A stretch of 64,000 nucleotides of DNA from Streptomyces seoulensis (GTDB lineage Bacteria > Actinomycetota > Actinomycetes > Streptomycetales > Streptomycetaceae): positions 4,804,853 through 4,868,852 of the forward strand of contig CP054936.1 in the NCBI GenBank assembly GCA_013364255.1. Reading direction: 5' to 3'. The notes below the pieces were generated by a model that saw nothing but the letters and a program-made list of their open reading frames with translations, did no database searches and was not told the origin of the DNA. Both the position numbers and the translations under genes were made by a program. Below are positions 1 through 13,825 of the stretch, one piece after another. The first letter of the stretch is position 1. Every line of letters begins with the position of its first letter.

Positions 1-44
1 TCCGAGTCGACGGTGGCCTAGGGCCTACAGAGAGGCGCACAGCG

Positions 45-1574
45 GTGAGACCGGACGACCGCGGGCAGGGCGGTGGCCGTCGGGACGGCCAGGGCGGCAT
101 TCCCGACGGCCTGCTGATCGGCCTCCTCGCCTTCCTCCTCGGCATGACGCTGCTGGTGTGGACGGCGACGGGCCTGGCCGGCCTGTTCAGCCACGGCTCC
201 TGGCCGTCCGGCGTCTCCTTCACCCGTACGCCCCTGGCCATGCGCCACCTCGCCGCGCGACCGCACGACCTCCCCGGTGCCTGGCCCGGCACCCCACCGG
301 CCGCGCTCTCCGGGTACGGTCTGTTCTGGGGCCTGTTCATCGGCCAGCTGATGGTGCTGTGCGTGCTGACCGTGTTCGTCCTGGGCACGCTGACCCGCTG
401 GCGGGCCGGCCGGGCCCGCAGACGCGCGGAAGCAGCGGTGGCCAGGGAACGGGGGCCGGCGGAGCCCGCACCGGTCCCGTACGACGCCCCCGCCCACCAC
501 GAGGTCCCCCTCCAGCGCACCGCCCCCGCCCGCACGCCGGAACCCCGCACCGCCCCCCAGCAGCCGGCACCCGTACGGACACCCGTTCCGGAGGCGCCCC
601 CGCCCGCAGCCGAGGAACCACCGCCGACGGCGGCGTTCCCGGAGGAGCCGCGGCCCACCGTGCTGGTGGCGTCGCGGGAGGAACGCCGGGGCCCGGCCGC
701 CCAGGCGATCCGCGACGCCGCCGGCCCCGCCCTCGTCGTCACCTCGAACCCGGCACTGTGGCAGGACACCAAGGACTCCCGCGCCAAACTCGGCCCGGTC
801 CTCCTCTACGACCCCACGCACCTGTGCGACACCCCGGCCCGGCTGCACTGGTCCCCCACGGCCGGCTGCGAGGACAAGCAGACCGCCCTGGCGCGGGCGA
901 GGGCCCTCCTCGCCCCGGTCCGCCCGAGCGCGAAGATCGACCAGGCGGTGGCCGACACCGCGGAGACCCTGCTGCGCAGTTTCCTGCACGCCGCCGCCGT
1001 CGACGGCCGCACCATCCGCCACGTGCACCGCTGGTCGCAGGGCACCCAGCTCCAGGACGCGGTACGGACCCTGCGCACCAGCCCGAAGGCGGCCGCCGGC
1101 GCCGCGGGAGAGCTGGAGGCCGCGCTCACCTCGCACCCCGAACGCCGCGACATCGCGCAGGAACTGACGAGCCGTGCCCTGGCCGCCCTCTTCACGGTGA
1201 ACGTCCGCGAGGCCTGCACTCCGCACCGAAATGATGCGCTCGCCTTGGATTCCTTCGTCAACGAAGGGGGAACGCTTTACGTGGTGGGGGAATCCATCGA
1301 GGATCCTCGCACCAACCCGGGCGCCATGCCTCTTCTGACGGCGCTCGCCGCAAGCGTGGTCGAGCGCGGCCGGCGCATGGCCGAACGGTCATCCTCCGGT
1401 CGGCTCGACCCACCACTCGCCCTCGTCCTGGACGACGTGGCGGCCGTGGCGCCGCTGCCCCAGCTCCCCGAGCTGCTGGCCGCGGGCGCCGGGCGGGGAC
1501 TGCCGACCCTGGCCCTGCTCCGCTCCCGGGAACAGGGCCGCGCCCGCTGGCCGCACGACGAACTGCCCGCCTGA
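45..1574 (+). CDS. Membrane-anchored VirD4/TraD-like protein
   Basis: Protein of 509 residues with a GTG start. Two hydrophobic segments lie near residues 22-47 and 92-117, followed by a Pro/Ala/Arg-rich linker to about residue 210 and a soluble C-terminal domain. Near residue 458 there is a Walker-B-like strand (LALVLDDVAAVAPLP) followed by text resembling the end of TraD/VirD4 coupling-protein ATPases (RGLPTLALLRSREQGRARW). I see no Walker A loop, so ATP hydrolysis is doubtful. Relatives are common in Streptomyces chromosomes and are often labelled type IV or type VI secretion ATPases; the role here is inferred only from the fold. It is followed convergently by the GNAT gene after 14 bases. 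Bases 1-44 show no gene start of their own. Confidence 0.7.
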   Translation: MRPDDRGQGGGRRDGQGGIPDGLLIGLLAFLLGMTLLVWTATGLAGLFSHGSWPSGVSFTRTPLAMRHLAARPHDLPGAWPGTPPAALSGYGLFWGLFIGQLMVLCVLTVFVLGTLTRWRAGRARRRAEAAVARERGPAEPAPVPYDAPAHHEVPLQRTAPARTPEPRTAPQQPAPVRTPVPEAPPPAAEEPPPTAAFPEEPRPTVLVASREERRGPAAQAIRDAAGPALVVTSNPALWQDTKDSRAKLGPVLLYDPTHLCDTPARLHWSPTAGCEDKQTALARARALLAPVRPSAKIDQAVADTAETLLRSFLHAAAVDGRTIRHVHRWSQGTQLQDAVRTLRTSPKAAAGAAGELEAALTSHPERRDIAQELTSRALAALFTVNVREACTPHRNDALALDSFVNEGGTLYVVGESIEDPRTNPGAMPLLTALAASVVERGRRMAERSSSGRLDPPLALVLDDVAAVAPLPQLPELLAAGAGRGLPTLALLRSREQGRARWPHDELPA

Positions 1575-1588
1575 CGGCCCCGCCGGCC

Positions 1589-2164
1589 TCAGGCCCGATC
1601 GAGTACGTACTCCAGCTCGGTCTGCTCGGGATGCCCGGACATGGGCACGGTGTGGCCGCTCGGCACGAACCCGAACCGCCGGTAGAAGTGCTGGGCCCGC
1701 CCGTTGTCCTCGTGCACGAACAGCCGCACCCGGTCCAGGCCGACCGACCAGGCCCATTGCACGGCCTCGTCGAACAGGACCTCGGTGAGACCGCAGCCGC
1801 GGTGCTCGGGCCGTACGTACACGCCGACGAGATGCCCCTGCCGCTGTTCGACCGGGCAGCCGGCCCAGTCCTTCGTCCCGGGCTCCTCGATCAGCACGGT
1901 GACGCTCCCGACCCACTCCCCGTCGGGCGCCTCCGCGATGAACTGCCGCATGGCGACCGCGCCTTCGGCGGCCCCGGCCGCCCGCTCCCGCCAGAAGGAA
2001 TCCGGCTTGGCGGCGGCGTTCTCGTACGTCTCCAGGAAGGCGAGGTGGGCGATCGGGTCCTGCAACGCACGCAGCCGGAGCGTCTTCACGGCGGGCCACT
2101 CGTCGGCGCGTATGGCACGGACCAGGTACTTCTCGTCGCTGTCGGGACTGTCGGGGCTGCTCAT
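1589..2164 (-). CDS. GNAT family N-acetyltransferase
   Basis: Protein of 191 residues starting at the ATG of MSSPDSPDSDEKYLVRAIRA; the open frame continues upstream into the rRNA terminator and 5S gene, so longer starts are not credible. The acetyl-CoA binding motif A is clear at residues 115-130 (VYVRPEHRGCGLTEVL), followed by a typical motif B (VRLFVHEDNGRAQHFYRRFGF). It should transfer an acetyl group from acetyl-CoA to an unknown amine. It lies directly downstream of the rRNA terminator on the same strand, so it probably needs its own promoter in the short gap from 2165 to 2187 or relies on leak-through. Confidence 0.85.
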   Translation of the reverse strand: MSSPDSPDSDEKYLVRAIRADEWPAVKTLRLRALQDPIAHLAFLETYENAAAKPDSFWRERAAGAAEGAVAMRQFIAEAPDGEWVGSVTVLIEEPGTKDWAGCPVEQRQGHLVGVYVRPEHRGCGLTEVLFDEAVQWAWSVGLDRVRLFVHEDNGRAQHFYRRFGFVPSGHTVPMSGHPEQTELEYVLDRA

Positions 2165-2187
2165 GGGGTCACGGTAGTCCAGAAAAA

Positions 2188-2225
2188 AGAAAAGGCCCAC
2201 ACCGTTTCCGGTGTGGGCCTTTTCT
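2188..2225 (-). terminator. rRNA operon terminator
   Basis: A perfect 17-bp inverted repeat (arms 2188-2204 and 2209-2225) with a 4-base loop. On the minus strand it is followed by a T-rich tract, about ten bases downstream of the 5S 3' end. It is a strong intrinsic terminator for the rRNA transcript. Confidence 0.93.
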
Positions 2226-2233
2226 GAAAAATT

Positions 2234-2352
2234 GTTCGGCGGTGTCCTACTCTCCCACAGGGTCCCCCCTGCAGTACCATCGGCGCTGTAAGGCTTAGCT
2301 TCCGGGTTCGGAATGTAACCGGGCGTTTCCCTCACGCTATGACCACCGAAAC
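2234..2352 (-). rRNA. rrf: 5S ribosomal RNA
   Basis: About 119 nt. The minus strand opens with GTTTCGGTGGTCATAGCG and contains the conserved core around CCGAACCCGGAAGCTAAGCC, ending in a sequence complementary to the 5' end. It is the last gene of the operon, 88 bp after the 23S end and followed by the terminator. Ends are placed by terminal-stem pairing and may be off by a base or two. Confidence 0.96.
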
Positions 2353-2418
2353 ACTATGAAACTGTCAACCGCACCACACCGTGACCTGGCATGGGGTTGT
2401 TCGTGGTTTCAGAACCAA

Positions 2419-7397
<4,979 letters not shown>

Positions 7398-7640
7398 TGT
7401 TTTCCCGTGATCGGGATAAACACACACGAGAGCGGAACAGTCGAGCGGAATAGGCTCGACCGTCCACAGCGTCCTCGCTGTGTTTTTTCAAAGGAACCTC
7501 GTCCCAGCTGATGCTGGAGACGGGGTATCAACATATCTGGCGTTGACTTTTGGCACGCTGTTGAGTTCTCAAGGAACGGACGCTTCCTTTGTACTCACCC
7601 TCTCGGGCTTTCCTCCGGGCTTTTCCCTTCGGTCTTGCGT

Positions 7641-7738
7641 TTCCGACTCTATCAGATCTTTCCGATCCGATTTCCTCGGTGCTTTCCAGGTTCCCGCTTC
7701 CGCGTTTCCCTTTCCGGCGGTTCCGACTCTATCAGATC
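7641..7738 (-). repeat. Duplicated promoter-like box, 80 bp apart
   Basis: An identical 18-base sequence occurs at 7641-7658 and 7721-7738. On the minus strand it reads GATCTGATAGAGTCGGAA and contains the -10-like hexamer TAGAGT in both copies. Clear -35 boxes are not seen, so these are possible tandem rRNA promoters or activator sites. Confidence 0.5.
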
Positions 7739-7805
7739 CTTTTCGACCTGATCCCCGGTCAGCGGGGCTGTCTTCCCGGCCCGTTGGGCCGTTCCGACGT
7801 CTCAA

Positions 7806-7835
7806 ACCTTAGCGGATCTTCTCGGCGATTCCCAA
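7806..7835 (-). promoter_or_regulatory. Second candidate rRNA promoter
   Basis: On the minus strand TTGGGA (7830-7835), 18 bases, TAAGGT (7806-7811). It is weaker than the upstream promoter but correctly oriented in the rRNA leader region. Confidence 0.45.
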
Positions 7836-7998
7836 TCGGCTCCTCGCGGATCCGTTCGGGGTCGACGAGCTCCATTCGAATTGAATTCGGGGACACCGAA
7901 TGCAACCCGGCTGGGCGATCGTGCTGGTGGTTTGATGGCCGCAGGTGCGGCGAAAGGTGTCGCCGGTGAGCCGTTACGGCTCGGTGGCAACCCGAAGA

Positions 7999-8027
7999 AC
8001 CCTACGGATCGGACAGAGGCGTGTCAA
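7999..8027 (-). promoter_or_regulatory. rRNA promoter (TTGACA-N17-TAGGGT)
   Basis: On the minus strand TTGACA (8022-8027) is followed after exactly 17 bases by TAGGGT (7999-8004). It is the best vegetative sigma (HrdB-type) promoter in the window. It lies about 600 bp before 16S and 22 bases after the marR stop, pointing at the rRNA operon. Confidence 0.75.
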
Positions 8028-8048
8028 GCGGCGCCTGTCAAGATCTTT

Positions 8049-8600
8049 TCAGTCGAGGTCGCTGAGCCGGCCGCCGGCGTCCGGCTGGGCGTCCTCCACC
8101 CGGCGCAGCAGCCTGGTCAGGACCTCGTCGAACACCGCGCGCTCCGCGGGCGAGAGGTCCTGGAGGAGGTCACCCTCGAAGACCGTCGCCAGGCGCATGG
8201 CCTCCAGCCACTTCTCGCGGCCCTCGGGGGTCAGCTCCACGATGACGCGGACCCGGTTGTTCTCGTCGCGCTCCCGGGTGACCAGGCCCTCGCCGACCAT
8301 GCGGTCGATGCGGTGGGTCATCGCGGCCGGGGTGAGGCCGAGCCGCTTGGCCAGCTCGCTGGGGCCCATCCGATAGGGGGCGCCGGACAGGACGAGGGCC
8401 TTGAGGACCTCCCACTCGGCGTTGCTGATGCCGAGCGCGGCGGTCTGCCGGCCGTAGGCGACGTTCATCCGGCGGTTGAGGCGGGAGAGCGCCGAGACGA
8501 TCTTCTCGACCTGGGGGTCGAGGTCCTGGAACTCGCGCTGGTAGGCGGCGATCTGCTCGTCGAGGGTCGGTTCGCTGCCGATGCCGGGGGTGTCGCCCAT
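8049..8600 (-). CDS. MarR-family transcriptional regulator
   Basis: Protein of 183 residues. The winged helix-turn-helix runs from about residue 55 to 125, with the recognition region MGPSELAKRLGLTPAAMTHR and a wing containing RDENNRVRV. N- and C-terminal helices would form the dimer interface. It is divergent from an MFS exporter, the classic arrangement of a ligand-released repressor controlling an efflux pump. The start ATG gives MGDTPGIGS. The stop is 22 bases before the first rRNA promoter, so the two transcription units abut. Confidence 0.9.
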   Translation of the reverse strand: MGDTPGIGSEPTLDEQIAAYQREFQDLDPQVEKIVSALSRLNRRMNVAYGRQTAALGISNAEWEVLKALVLSGAPYRMGPSELAKRLGLTPAAMTHRIDRMVGEGLVTRERDENNRVRVIVELTPEGREKWLEAMRLATVFEGDLLQDLSPAERAVFDEVLTRLLRRVEDAQPDAGGRLSDLD

Positions 8601-8746
8601 GTCCGCAGTATGGCACGAGGCCGCTTGGCGTCGAAGTCCTTCCAGGTGTACAGTTTAGATTCAAAGTTTAGTGTCGAAGTCTTCAGTACTAACTACTGGA
8701 GTACGCGAACACACCACCAGTACCTACGTTCTCGAGAGAGGTGAAC
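8601..8746. promoter_or_regulatory. Divergent marR/MFS control region with palindrome
   Basis: AT-richer than its surroundings. An inverted repeat CAGTA-CTAAC-TACTG (8684-8698) lies before the exporter start and is a plausible MarR operator. Nearby TTTAG/CTAAA-like blocks at about 8652-8672 could form a second site. No unambiguous promoter hexamers are seen. Confidence 0.45.
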
Positions 8747-10036
8747 GTGACCAGGGCGATGGGCGCAGCGATGCGCCGGATCCACGTGGGCAACGCACTC
8801 AGCGCGTTCGGGCTCGGCTTCACCGTCCCCTACCTGTACGTCTATGTGGCGCAGGTGCGGGGTCTTGGGGCCATGACGGCGGGCTCGGTGCTCGCCGTCT
8901 TCGCCGTGGCCGCGCTGATCGTGCTGCCGTTCGCCGGCCGGGCGATCGTGCGGCGCGGCCCGCTGCCGGTCCTGCTCGCCGCCCTGGTCCTGGCCGCGCT
9001 CGGCGCGCTGAGCCTGGGGCTGGCGGGCGGTGCCGCGACCGTGCTGCTGTCGGCGGCGGCGCTGGGCGCCGGTCAGGCGGTCATGCAGCCGGCGCTGGCG
9101 ACGATGATCGTGGACTGCTCGGACACGGAGACCCGGTCGCGGGCCTTCGCGATGCAGTTCTTCCTGCAGAACCTGGGGCTCGGCGTCGGCGGTCTCATAG
9201 GCGGCCATCTCGTCGACACCTCGCGGGTGTCGTCGTTCACGCTGCTGTTCGCGATCGAGGCGGCGGTGTTCGTACTGCTGGCCGGGGTGATGGCGACGGT
9301 GCGGATGCCGCGGGCGCCGAGGGTCGAGGGCGCCCCGGCGGGGTCGTCGGGCCGCGACGGCCGGCGGCAGCTGCTGGGGAACCGGGCCATGGTGCAGCTG
9401 TGCGTCCTGGGCTTCGTCCTCTTCTTCGCCTGCTACGGCCAGTTCGAGTCGGGGCTGAGCGCGTACGGCGTGGAGGCGGCCGGGATATCGACGTCGACGC
9501 TGGGGACGGCGCTGGCCGCGAACACGCTGATGATCGTGGTCGCGCAGTTCGCGGTGCTGAAGTTCGTCGAGCGGCGGCGGCGGTCGCGGGTGATCGCGGC
9601 CGTGGGCGTGATCTGGGCGGTCGCCTGGGCCGCGGCGGCGTACGCGGGGCTCGGGCACGGCAGTCATGCGATGGCGACGGCGGCGTTCGTGTCGACGTAC
9701 GCGCTGTTCGGTCTGGGTGAGGCGATGCTGTCGCCGACGCTGGCGCCGCTGGTGGCCGATCTCGCGCCGGCCGGTCTCGCGGGGCAGTACAACTCGGCGT
9801 TCGCCCTGGTGAAGCAGCTTGCGCTGGCGGTCGGTCCGGCGGTGGGCGGTCCGCTGGCGGCGTCGCTGCCGGGGCCGTATGTGGTGGCGTTCCTGCTGTT
9901 CGCGCTGGGGGTCACGGTGCTGGCGCTGCGGCTGGGGCGGGTGCTCACGATGGCGCAGGACCATCCGTGGGCGGCGCGGAGCCGGGTGGTGGCGCGCGGC
10001 GGGGCGGCCGCGGAGCCGGTGGCCGCGGAGGCCTGA
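8747..10036 (+). CDS. MFS transporter (putative drug exporter)
   Basis: Protein of 429 residues with about 12 hydrophobic segments and a large central loop near residues 190-210, as in drug/H+ antiporters of the major facilitator superfamily. I chose GTG 8747 (MTRAMGAAMRR) because GAGAGG at 8736-8741 sits five bases upstream; GTG 8741 has no room for a ribosome site, and ATG 8759 is also possible. Its divergent MarR neighbour suggests control by an effector, perhaps the exported compound. The substrate cannot be told. Confidence 0.85.
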   Translation: MTRAMGAAMRRIHVGNALSAFGLGFTVPYLYVYVAQVRGLGAMTAGSVLAVFAVAALIVLPFAGRAIVRRGPLPVLLAALVLAALGALSLGLAGGAATVLLSAAALGAGQAVMQPALATMIVDCSDTETRSRAFAMQFFLQNLGLGVGGLIGGHLVDTSRVSSFTLLFAIEAAVFVLLAGVMATVRMPRAPRVEGAPAGSSGRDGRRQLLGNRAMVQLCVLGFVLFFACYGQFESGLSAYGVEAAGISTSTLGTALAANTLMIVVAQFAVLKFVERRRRSRVIAAVGVIWAVAWAAAAYAGLGHGSHAMATAAFVSTYALFGLGEAMLSPTLAPLVADLAPAGLAGQYNSAFALVKQLALAVGPAVGGPLAASLPGPYVVAFLLFALGVTVLALRLGRVLTMAQDHPWAARSRVVARGGAAAEPVAAEA

Positions 10037-10136
10037 CCCCGTCGGGGGCTGCCGGGGCTTCTCCCGGCCGCGGGGGCGTGCCGGTGGGTGCGCTGGGGCG
10101 GCCGTCACCTCTTGGTGGCGGCCGCCGTTCGCGTTC

Positions 10137-11816
10137 CTACGGCTCCTGCTGCCTGGCCGGCAGGGTGAATTCGCACCAGACCGCCTTGCCGCCGCCGGGG
10201 GTGCGGCGGGCGCCCCAGCCGGCGGCGATGGTGGCGACGATGGCGATGCCGCGGCCGGACTCGTCGGCCGGTTCGGCGCGGCGGCGCCTGGGGAGGTGGT
10301 CGTCGCCGTCGGTGACCTCGATGATGAGGCGGCGGTCGGTGCGGCGCAGCCGCAGGCGCATCGGGGGCGTGCCGTGCTGGAGGGAGTTGGCGACGAGTTC
10401 GCTGGCCGCGAGGACGCCCAGGTCGTGCAGGTCGGGCGGGAAGCGCCAGCTGGCCAGGACGCCGGAGGCGAAGGCTCGCGCGCGGGGGGCGGCCTCGACG
10501 CCGCCGAGCAGTTCGAGGGCGGCGTTGCGGAAGAGTTCGCCGTCGTGGCCGGTGCGGGCGGGGTGCTGGAGGACGAGGACGGCGACGTCGTCGTCGTGGT
10601 CGGCCTGGACGCCGGCCGAGCGGACGAGGCGGTCGCAGACGACCTGGGGGGTGCCGGTGGCGCCGGCCAGGGCGCGTTCGAGTGCGGTGATGCCCTCGTC
10701 GAGGTCTTCGTCCCGGCGTTCGACCAGGCCGTCGGTGTAGAGGACGGCGGTGGAGCCGGGGCCGAGCGGGACCGAGCCGGAGGCGTGCACCCAGCCGCCG
10801 GTGCCGAGTGGGGGGCCGGTGGGTTCGTCGGCGCGGACGACGGCGCCGCTCTCGTCGCGGACGAGGATCGGCAGATGGCCGGCGGAGGAATAGACGAGCC
10901 GGCCCTCGTTGGGGTCGTGGACGGCGTAGACGCAGGTCGCGATCTGGTTGGCGTCGATCTCGGCGGCGAGGCCGTCGAGGAGTTGCAGGATCTCGTGCGG
11001 GGGCAGGTCCATGCGGGCGTAGGCGCGCACGGCGGTGCGCAGCTGGCCCATGACGGCGGCGGCGCGCACGCCCCGGCCCATGACGTCGCCGATGACGAGG
11101 GCGGTGCGGCCGCCGCCGAGGGTGATGACGTCGTACCAGTCGCCGCCGACGGCCGCCTCCGTGCCGCCGGGCTGGTAGGTGGCGGCGACGCGCAGGTCGT
11201 CGGGTTGTTCCAGCACCTGGGGCAGGAGGGAGCGCTGGAGGGTGACGGCGGTCTCGCGCTGGCGGCGCTCGCTGGCGCGCAGGCGTTCGGCGGCCTCGGC
11301 GTGGTCGGTGACGTCGGTGGCGAAGACGAGGACACCGGGGCCGTTGGCGCGGTCGGCGCCGTCGGCTTCGCCGGCCGGGGTGCAGGTGAAGGTGTAGGAG
11401 CGGCCGTCGGTGGCCTTGCGGGACTTCAGGGTGCGGGGTCTGCCGCTGCGCAGGACCTGGTCGAGGAGCGGGAGCAGGCCCAGTTCACGCAGTTCGGGCA
11501 GGGCGTCGCGGGCGGGTTCGCCGAGGGGGCGGGCGCCGAAGGCCGCCGTGTAGGCGCCGTTGACGTAGGCGAGGCGGTGGTCGGGGCCGTGGACCAGGGC
11601 GACGAGGGCCGGGACGCGGTCGAGGACGTCGCGGGCGGGGAGGGTGTCGACGGCGGGCGCGGGCTCCGCCGGGTCGGCCGGCCGTGCGGCGCGGGCGGCG
11701 GGCACGGAGCCGTCGGCGCGCCGCTCCGGGGCGGTGGCGAGGTCGGTCCGCGCCGCCGCGCGGCGCTGCGTTCCGGGGATGCCGGGGAGCCGGGCGCTCC
11801 AGCGCGTGAAGTTCAC
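10137..11816 (-). CDS. PAS-SpoIIE phosphatase-HATPase signalling protein
   Basis: Protein of 559 residues with a GTG start. A PAS-like sensor domain spans about residues 60-172. A PP2C/SpoIIE phosphatase domain follows (about 185-395), with the metal-binding VGGDWYDV at 223-230, GDVMGRG at 243-249 and HDDDVAVLVL near 375. A C-terminal GHKL ATPase domain like anti-sigma kinases (about 410-555) carries LAASELVANSLQHG. Such Streptomyces proteins are thought to control anti-sigma/anti-anti-sigma partners by dephosphorylation and phosphorylation; no partner gene is adjacent. The 237-bp gap before the NDH gene (11817-12053) shows nothing clear. Confidence 0.9.
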   Translation of the reverse strand: MNFTRWSARLPGIPGTQRRAAARTDLATAPERRADGSVPAARAARPADPAEPAPAVDTLPARDVLDRVPALVALVHGPDHRLAYVNGAYTAAFGARPLGEPARDALPELRELGLLPLLDQVLRSGRPRTLKSRKATDGRSYTFTCTPAGEADGADRANGPGVLVFATDVTDHAEAAERLRASERRQRETAVTLQRSLLPQVLEQPDDLRVAATYQPGGTEAAVGGDWYDVITLGGGRTALVIGDVMGRGVRAAAVMGQLRTAVRAYARMDLPPHEILQLLDGLAAEIDANQIATCVYAVHDPNEGRLVYSSAGHLPILVRDESGAVVRADEPTGPPLGTGGWVHASGSVPLGPGSTAVLYTDGLVERRDEDLDEGITALERALAGATGTPQVVCDRLVRSAGVQADHDDDVAVLVLQHPARTGHDGELFRNAALELLGGVEAAPRARAFASGVLASWRFPPDLHDLGVLAASELVANSLQHGTPPMRLRLRRTDRRLIIEVTDGDDHLPRRRRAEPADESGRGIAIVATIAAGWGARRTPGGGKAVWCEFTLPARQQEP

Positions 11817-12053
11817 GGATCCTTGCCTCGTGTCGTGTCGTCTCGGGCCGGCTCCGGGCCCGGCCGGGATGGGGGCCGCGCGGCGGGAGCGCGTTGGGCT
11901 GCCGCACCGGTCGGTGCGGCGCGGCGGTCGTACGGGGGCGGTGACCGGGGCGCGGCGGCTGTCGCCGCTCGGTCGGGGACAGTGTGGCAGTGTGGCCGCC
12001 GCGCGCCGACATCCGTGGGACGCCGGGGCGCGCCCGGGAGTTCCTGGGTTCGG

Positions 12054-13430
12054 TCAGGACGACCCTTTCGGGTTGATGTTCGGGTCGAGGGGATGTTTTC
12101 CACCGGCCGCGAGTTCGAATTCCGCCCTGGGGTGTTCCAGCGAGCCGAGGGACACGATCTCCCGCTTGAAGAGTCCCGCCAGCGTCCATTCCGCGAGGAC
12201 CCGGGCCTTGCGGTTGACGGTGGGGACCCGGCTGAGGTGGTAGGCGCGGTGCATGAACCAGGCCGGGTAGCCCTTCAGCTTGCGCCCGTACACCTGTGCG
12301 ACGCCCTTGTGGAGTCCCAGGGAGGCGACCGAGCCGGCGTACTTGTGCGCGTACGTCTGGAGGGGCTCGCCGCGCAGGGCGTGGGCGATGTTGTCGGCGA
12401 GGACACGGGCCTGGCGGACCGCGTGCTGGGCGTTGGGGGCGGTGTCGCGGCCGGGTTCGGCGGCGGTGACGTCGGGGACGGCGGCGGCGTCGCCCGCGGC
12501 CCAGGCGTGTTCGGTTCCGTCGACGGTCAGCTGGGCGGTGCACCTGAGCCGGCCGCGCTCGTCGCGGGGCAGGCCGGTGGCGGCGAGGAGGGGGTGCGGT
12601 TTGACGCCGGCGGTCCACACGAGGGTCCGGGTCGGGAAGCGCTGGCCGTCGCTGAGGACGGCGACGCGGTCGGCGCAGGACTCCAGGCGGGTGTGCAGCA
12701 GGACCTGGATGTTGCGGCGGCGCAGTTCGGTGACGGTGTAGCGGCCCATCTCCTCGCCGACCTCGGGCAGGATGCGGTCCGAGGCCTCGACCAGGATCCA
12801 CTTCATGTCGGCGGGCTGGATGGTGCGGTAGTAGCGCGTGGCGTAGCGGGCCATGTCCTCCAGTTCGCCGAGCGCTTCCACGCCCGCGTAGCCGCCGCCG
12901 ACGAAGACGAAGGTGAGGGCGGCGTCGCGGATCTCGGGGTCGCGGGTGGAGGAGGCGATGTCCATCTGCTCGATGACGTGGTTGCGCAGGCCGATGGCCT
13001 CCTCGACGGTCTTGAAGCCGATGCCGTAGTCGACGAGGCCGGGGATGGGCAGGGTGCGGGAGACGGAGCCGGGGGCGAGCACGAGTTCGTCGTACGTCAG
13101 TTCCTCGGCGCCGCCGCCCTCCTCGGTGGCGAGGGTGGTGACGGTGGCGGTGCGGCGCGCGTGGTCGACGGCGGTCGCCTCGCCGACGATGACGCGGCAC
13201 TGGTCGAGGACGCGGCGCAGCGGCACGACGACGTGCCGGGGGGAGATCGCGCCGGCCGCCGCTTCGGGCAGGAAGGGCTGGTACGTCATATAAGGGTCGG
13301 GAGTGACGACCGTGATCTCGGCCTCGCCCCGTCTCAACTCCTGCTTCAGCCGCTGTTGCAGGCGCAGGGCCGTGTACATCCCGACGTAGCCGCCGCCGAC
13401 AACGAGAATGCGCGCACGTTCCTTCACCAT
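12054..13430 (-). CDS. Type II NADH dehydrogenase-like flavoprotein
   Basis: Protein of 458 residues. The N terminus has an FAD-binding Rossmann motif (ILVVGGGYVGMYTA, residues 8-21) and a second dinucleotide fold occurs near residue 165 (TFVFVGGGYAGVEALGE), the usual NAD(P)H site. The C-terminal part carries the family pattern WAAGDAAAVPD and a basic, aromatic membrane-binding tail. It should oxidise NADH and reduce quinone at the membrane without proton pumping. Start ATG gives MVKERARILVVGGGY; the open frame upstream is not family-like. Confidence 0.88.
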   Translation of the reverse strand: MVKERARILVVGGGYVGMYTALRLQQRLKQELRRGEAEITVVTPDPYMTYQPFLPEAAAGAISPRHVVVPLRRVLDQCRVIVGEATAVDHARRTATVTTLATEEGGGAEELTYDELVLAPGSVSRTLPIPGLVDYGIGFKTVEEAIGLRNHVIEQMDIASSTRDPEIRDAALTFVFVGGGYAGVEALGELEDMARYATRYYRTIQPADMKWILVEASDRILPEVGEEMGRYTVTELRRRNIQVLLHTRLESCADRVAVLSDGQRFPTRTLVWTAGVKPHPLLAATGLPRDERGRLRCTAQLTVDGTEHAWAAGDAAAVPDVTAAEPGRDTAPNAQHAVRQARVLADNIAHALRGEPLQTYAHKYAGSVASLGLHKGVAQVYGRKLKGYPAWFMHRAYHLSRVPTVNRKARVLAEWTLAGLFKREIVSLGSLEHPRAEFELAAGGKHPLDPNINPKGSS

Positions 13431-13825
13431 CCCATGACGCACCCGTGACCGTCGTTTGTCCACAGGCCCGACGATTCGGGTGCCTGCGCCGCGGTGTGCG
13501 CCGGGGTTGGCCGAATCCGCGAAGCGGAGGTGATGAGCGCAGGTCAGCGGGGGTGAGTGGGGGCGTGTGGGCGGATGCAATCCGGGCGTTTGCGACCCGT
13601 ACTCCGATCGGGGGGCGCTCCGGGCGGAACCTGCCCCTTCTGAATTGACTCCCGCTCAACTATGTTCGTGTCGACGGGGTGTAGGGGATGGGGACGGACG
13701 AGTCCGCGGGATCTCACCGGATCTCGGGGACGGACTCGATCGTGCGTGATTCCCGTTTCCGCGCACCTCGCCTTCAGTGACGGGGAGTGTCTCCGGGGGG
13801 AGACGTCATTACCGGGGGAACAGTC
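13431..13825. promoter_or_regulatory. Divergent intergenic region, ndh-like / tetR
   Basis: 395 bases with no credible gene. A TTGACT at 13645-13650 and a nearby TATGTT at 13661-13666 are suggestive of + strand promoters, but spacing to a partner hexamer is poor. Nothing else is recognised. Confidence 0.35.

Larger units (their letters stand above)
7398..8048 (-). promoter_or_regulatory. rRNA operon leader and multi-promoter region
   Basis: A 650-bp gap without genes upstream of 16S. It holds at least two recognisable vegetative-type promoters, listed separately, and a repeated -10-like box. The leader below about 7600 contains a CTTGAGAACTCAAC box followed by the conserved streptomycete leader text near 7520-7570. 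Multiple stacked promoters are known for Streptomyces rRNA operons; which are active here is not visible. Confidence 0.7.

Noticed and set aside
8693..11335. 880-residue minus-strand ORF
   Set aside because: Low-complexity shadow of the MFS and phosphatase genes, as expected in high-GC DNA.
9819..13448. 1209-residue plus-strand ORF
   Set aside because: Val/Gly/Ala-rich shadow antisense to the phosphatase and NDH genes, both of which have clear motifs.
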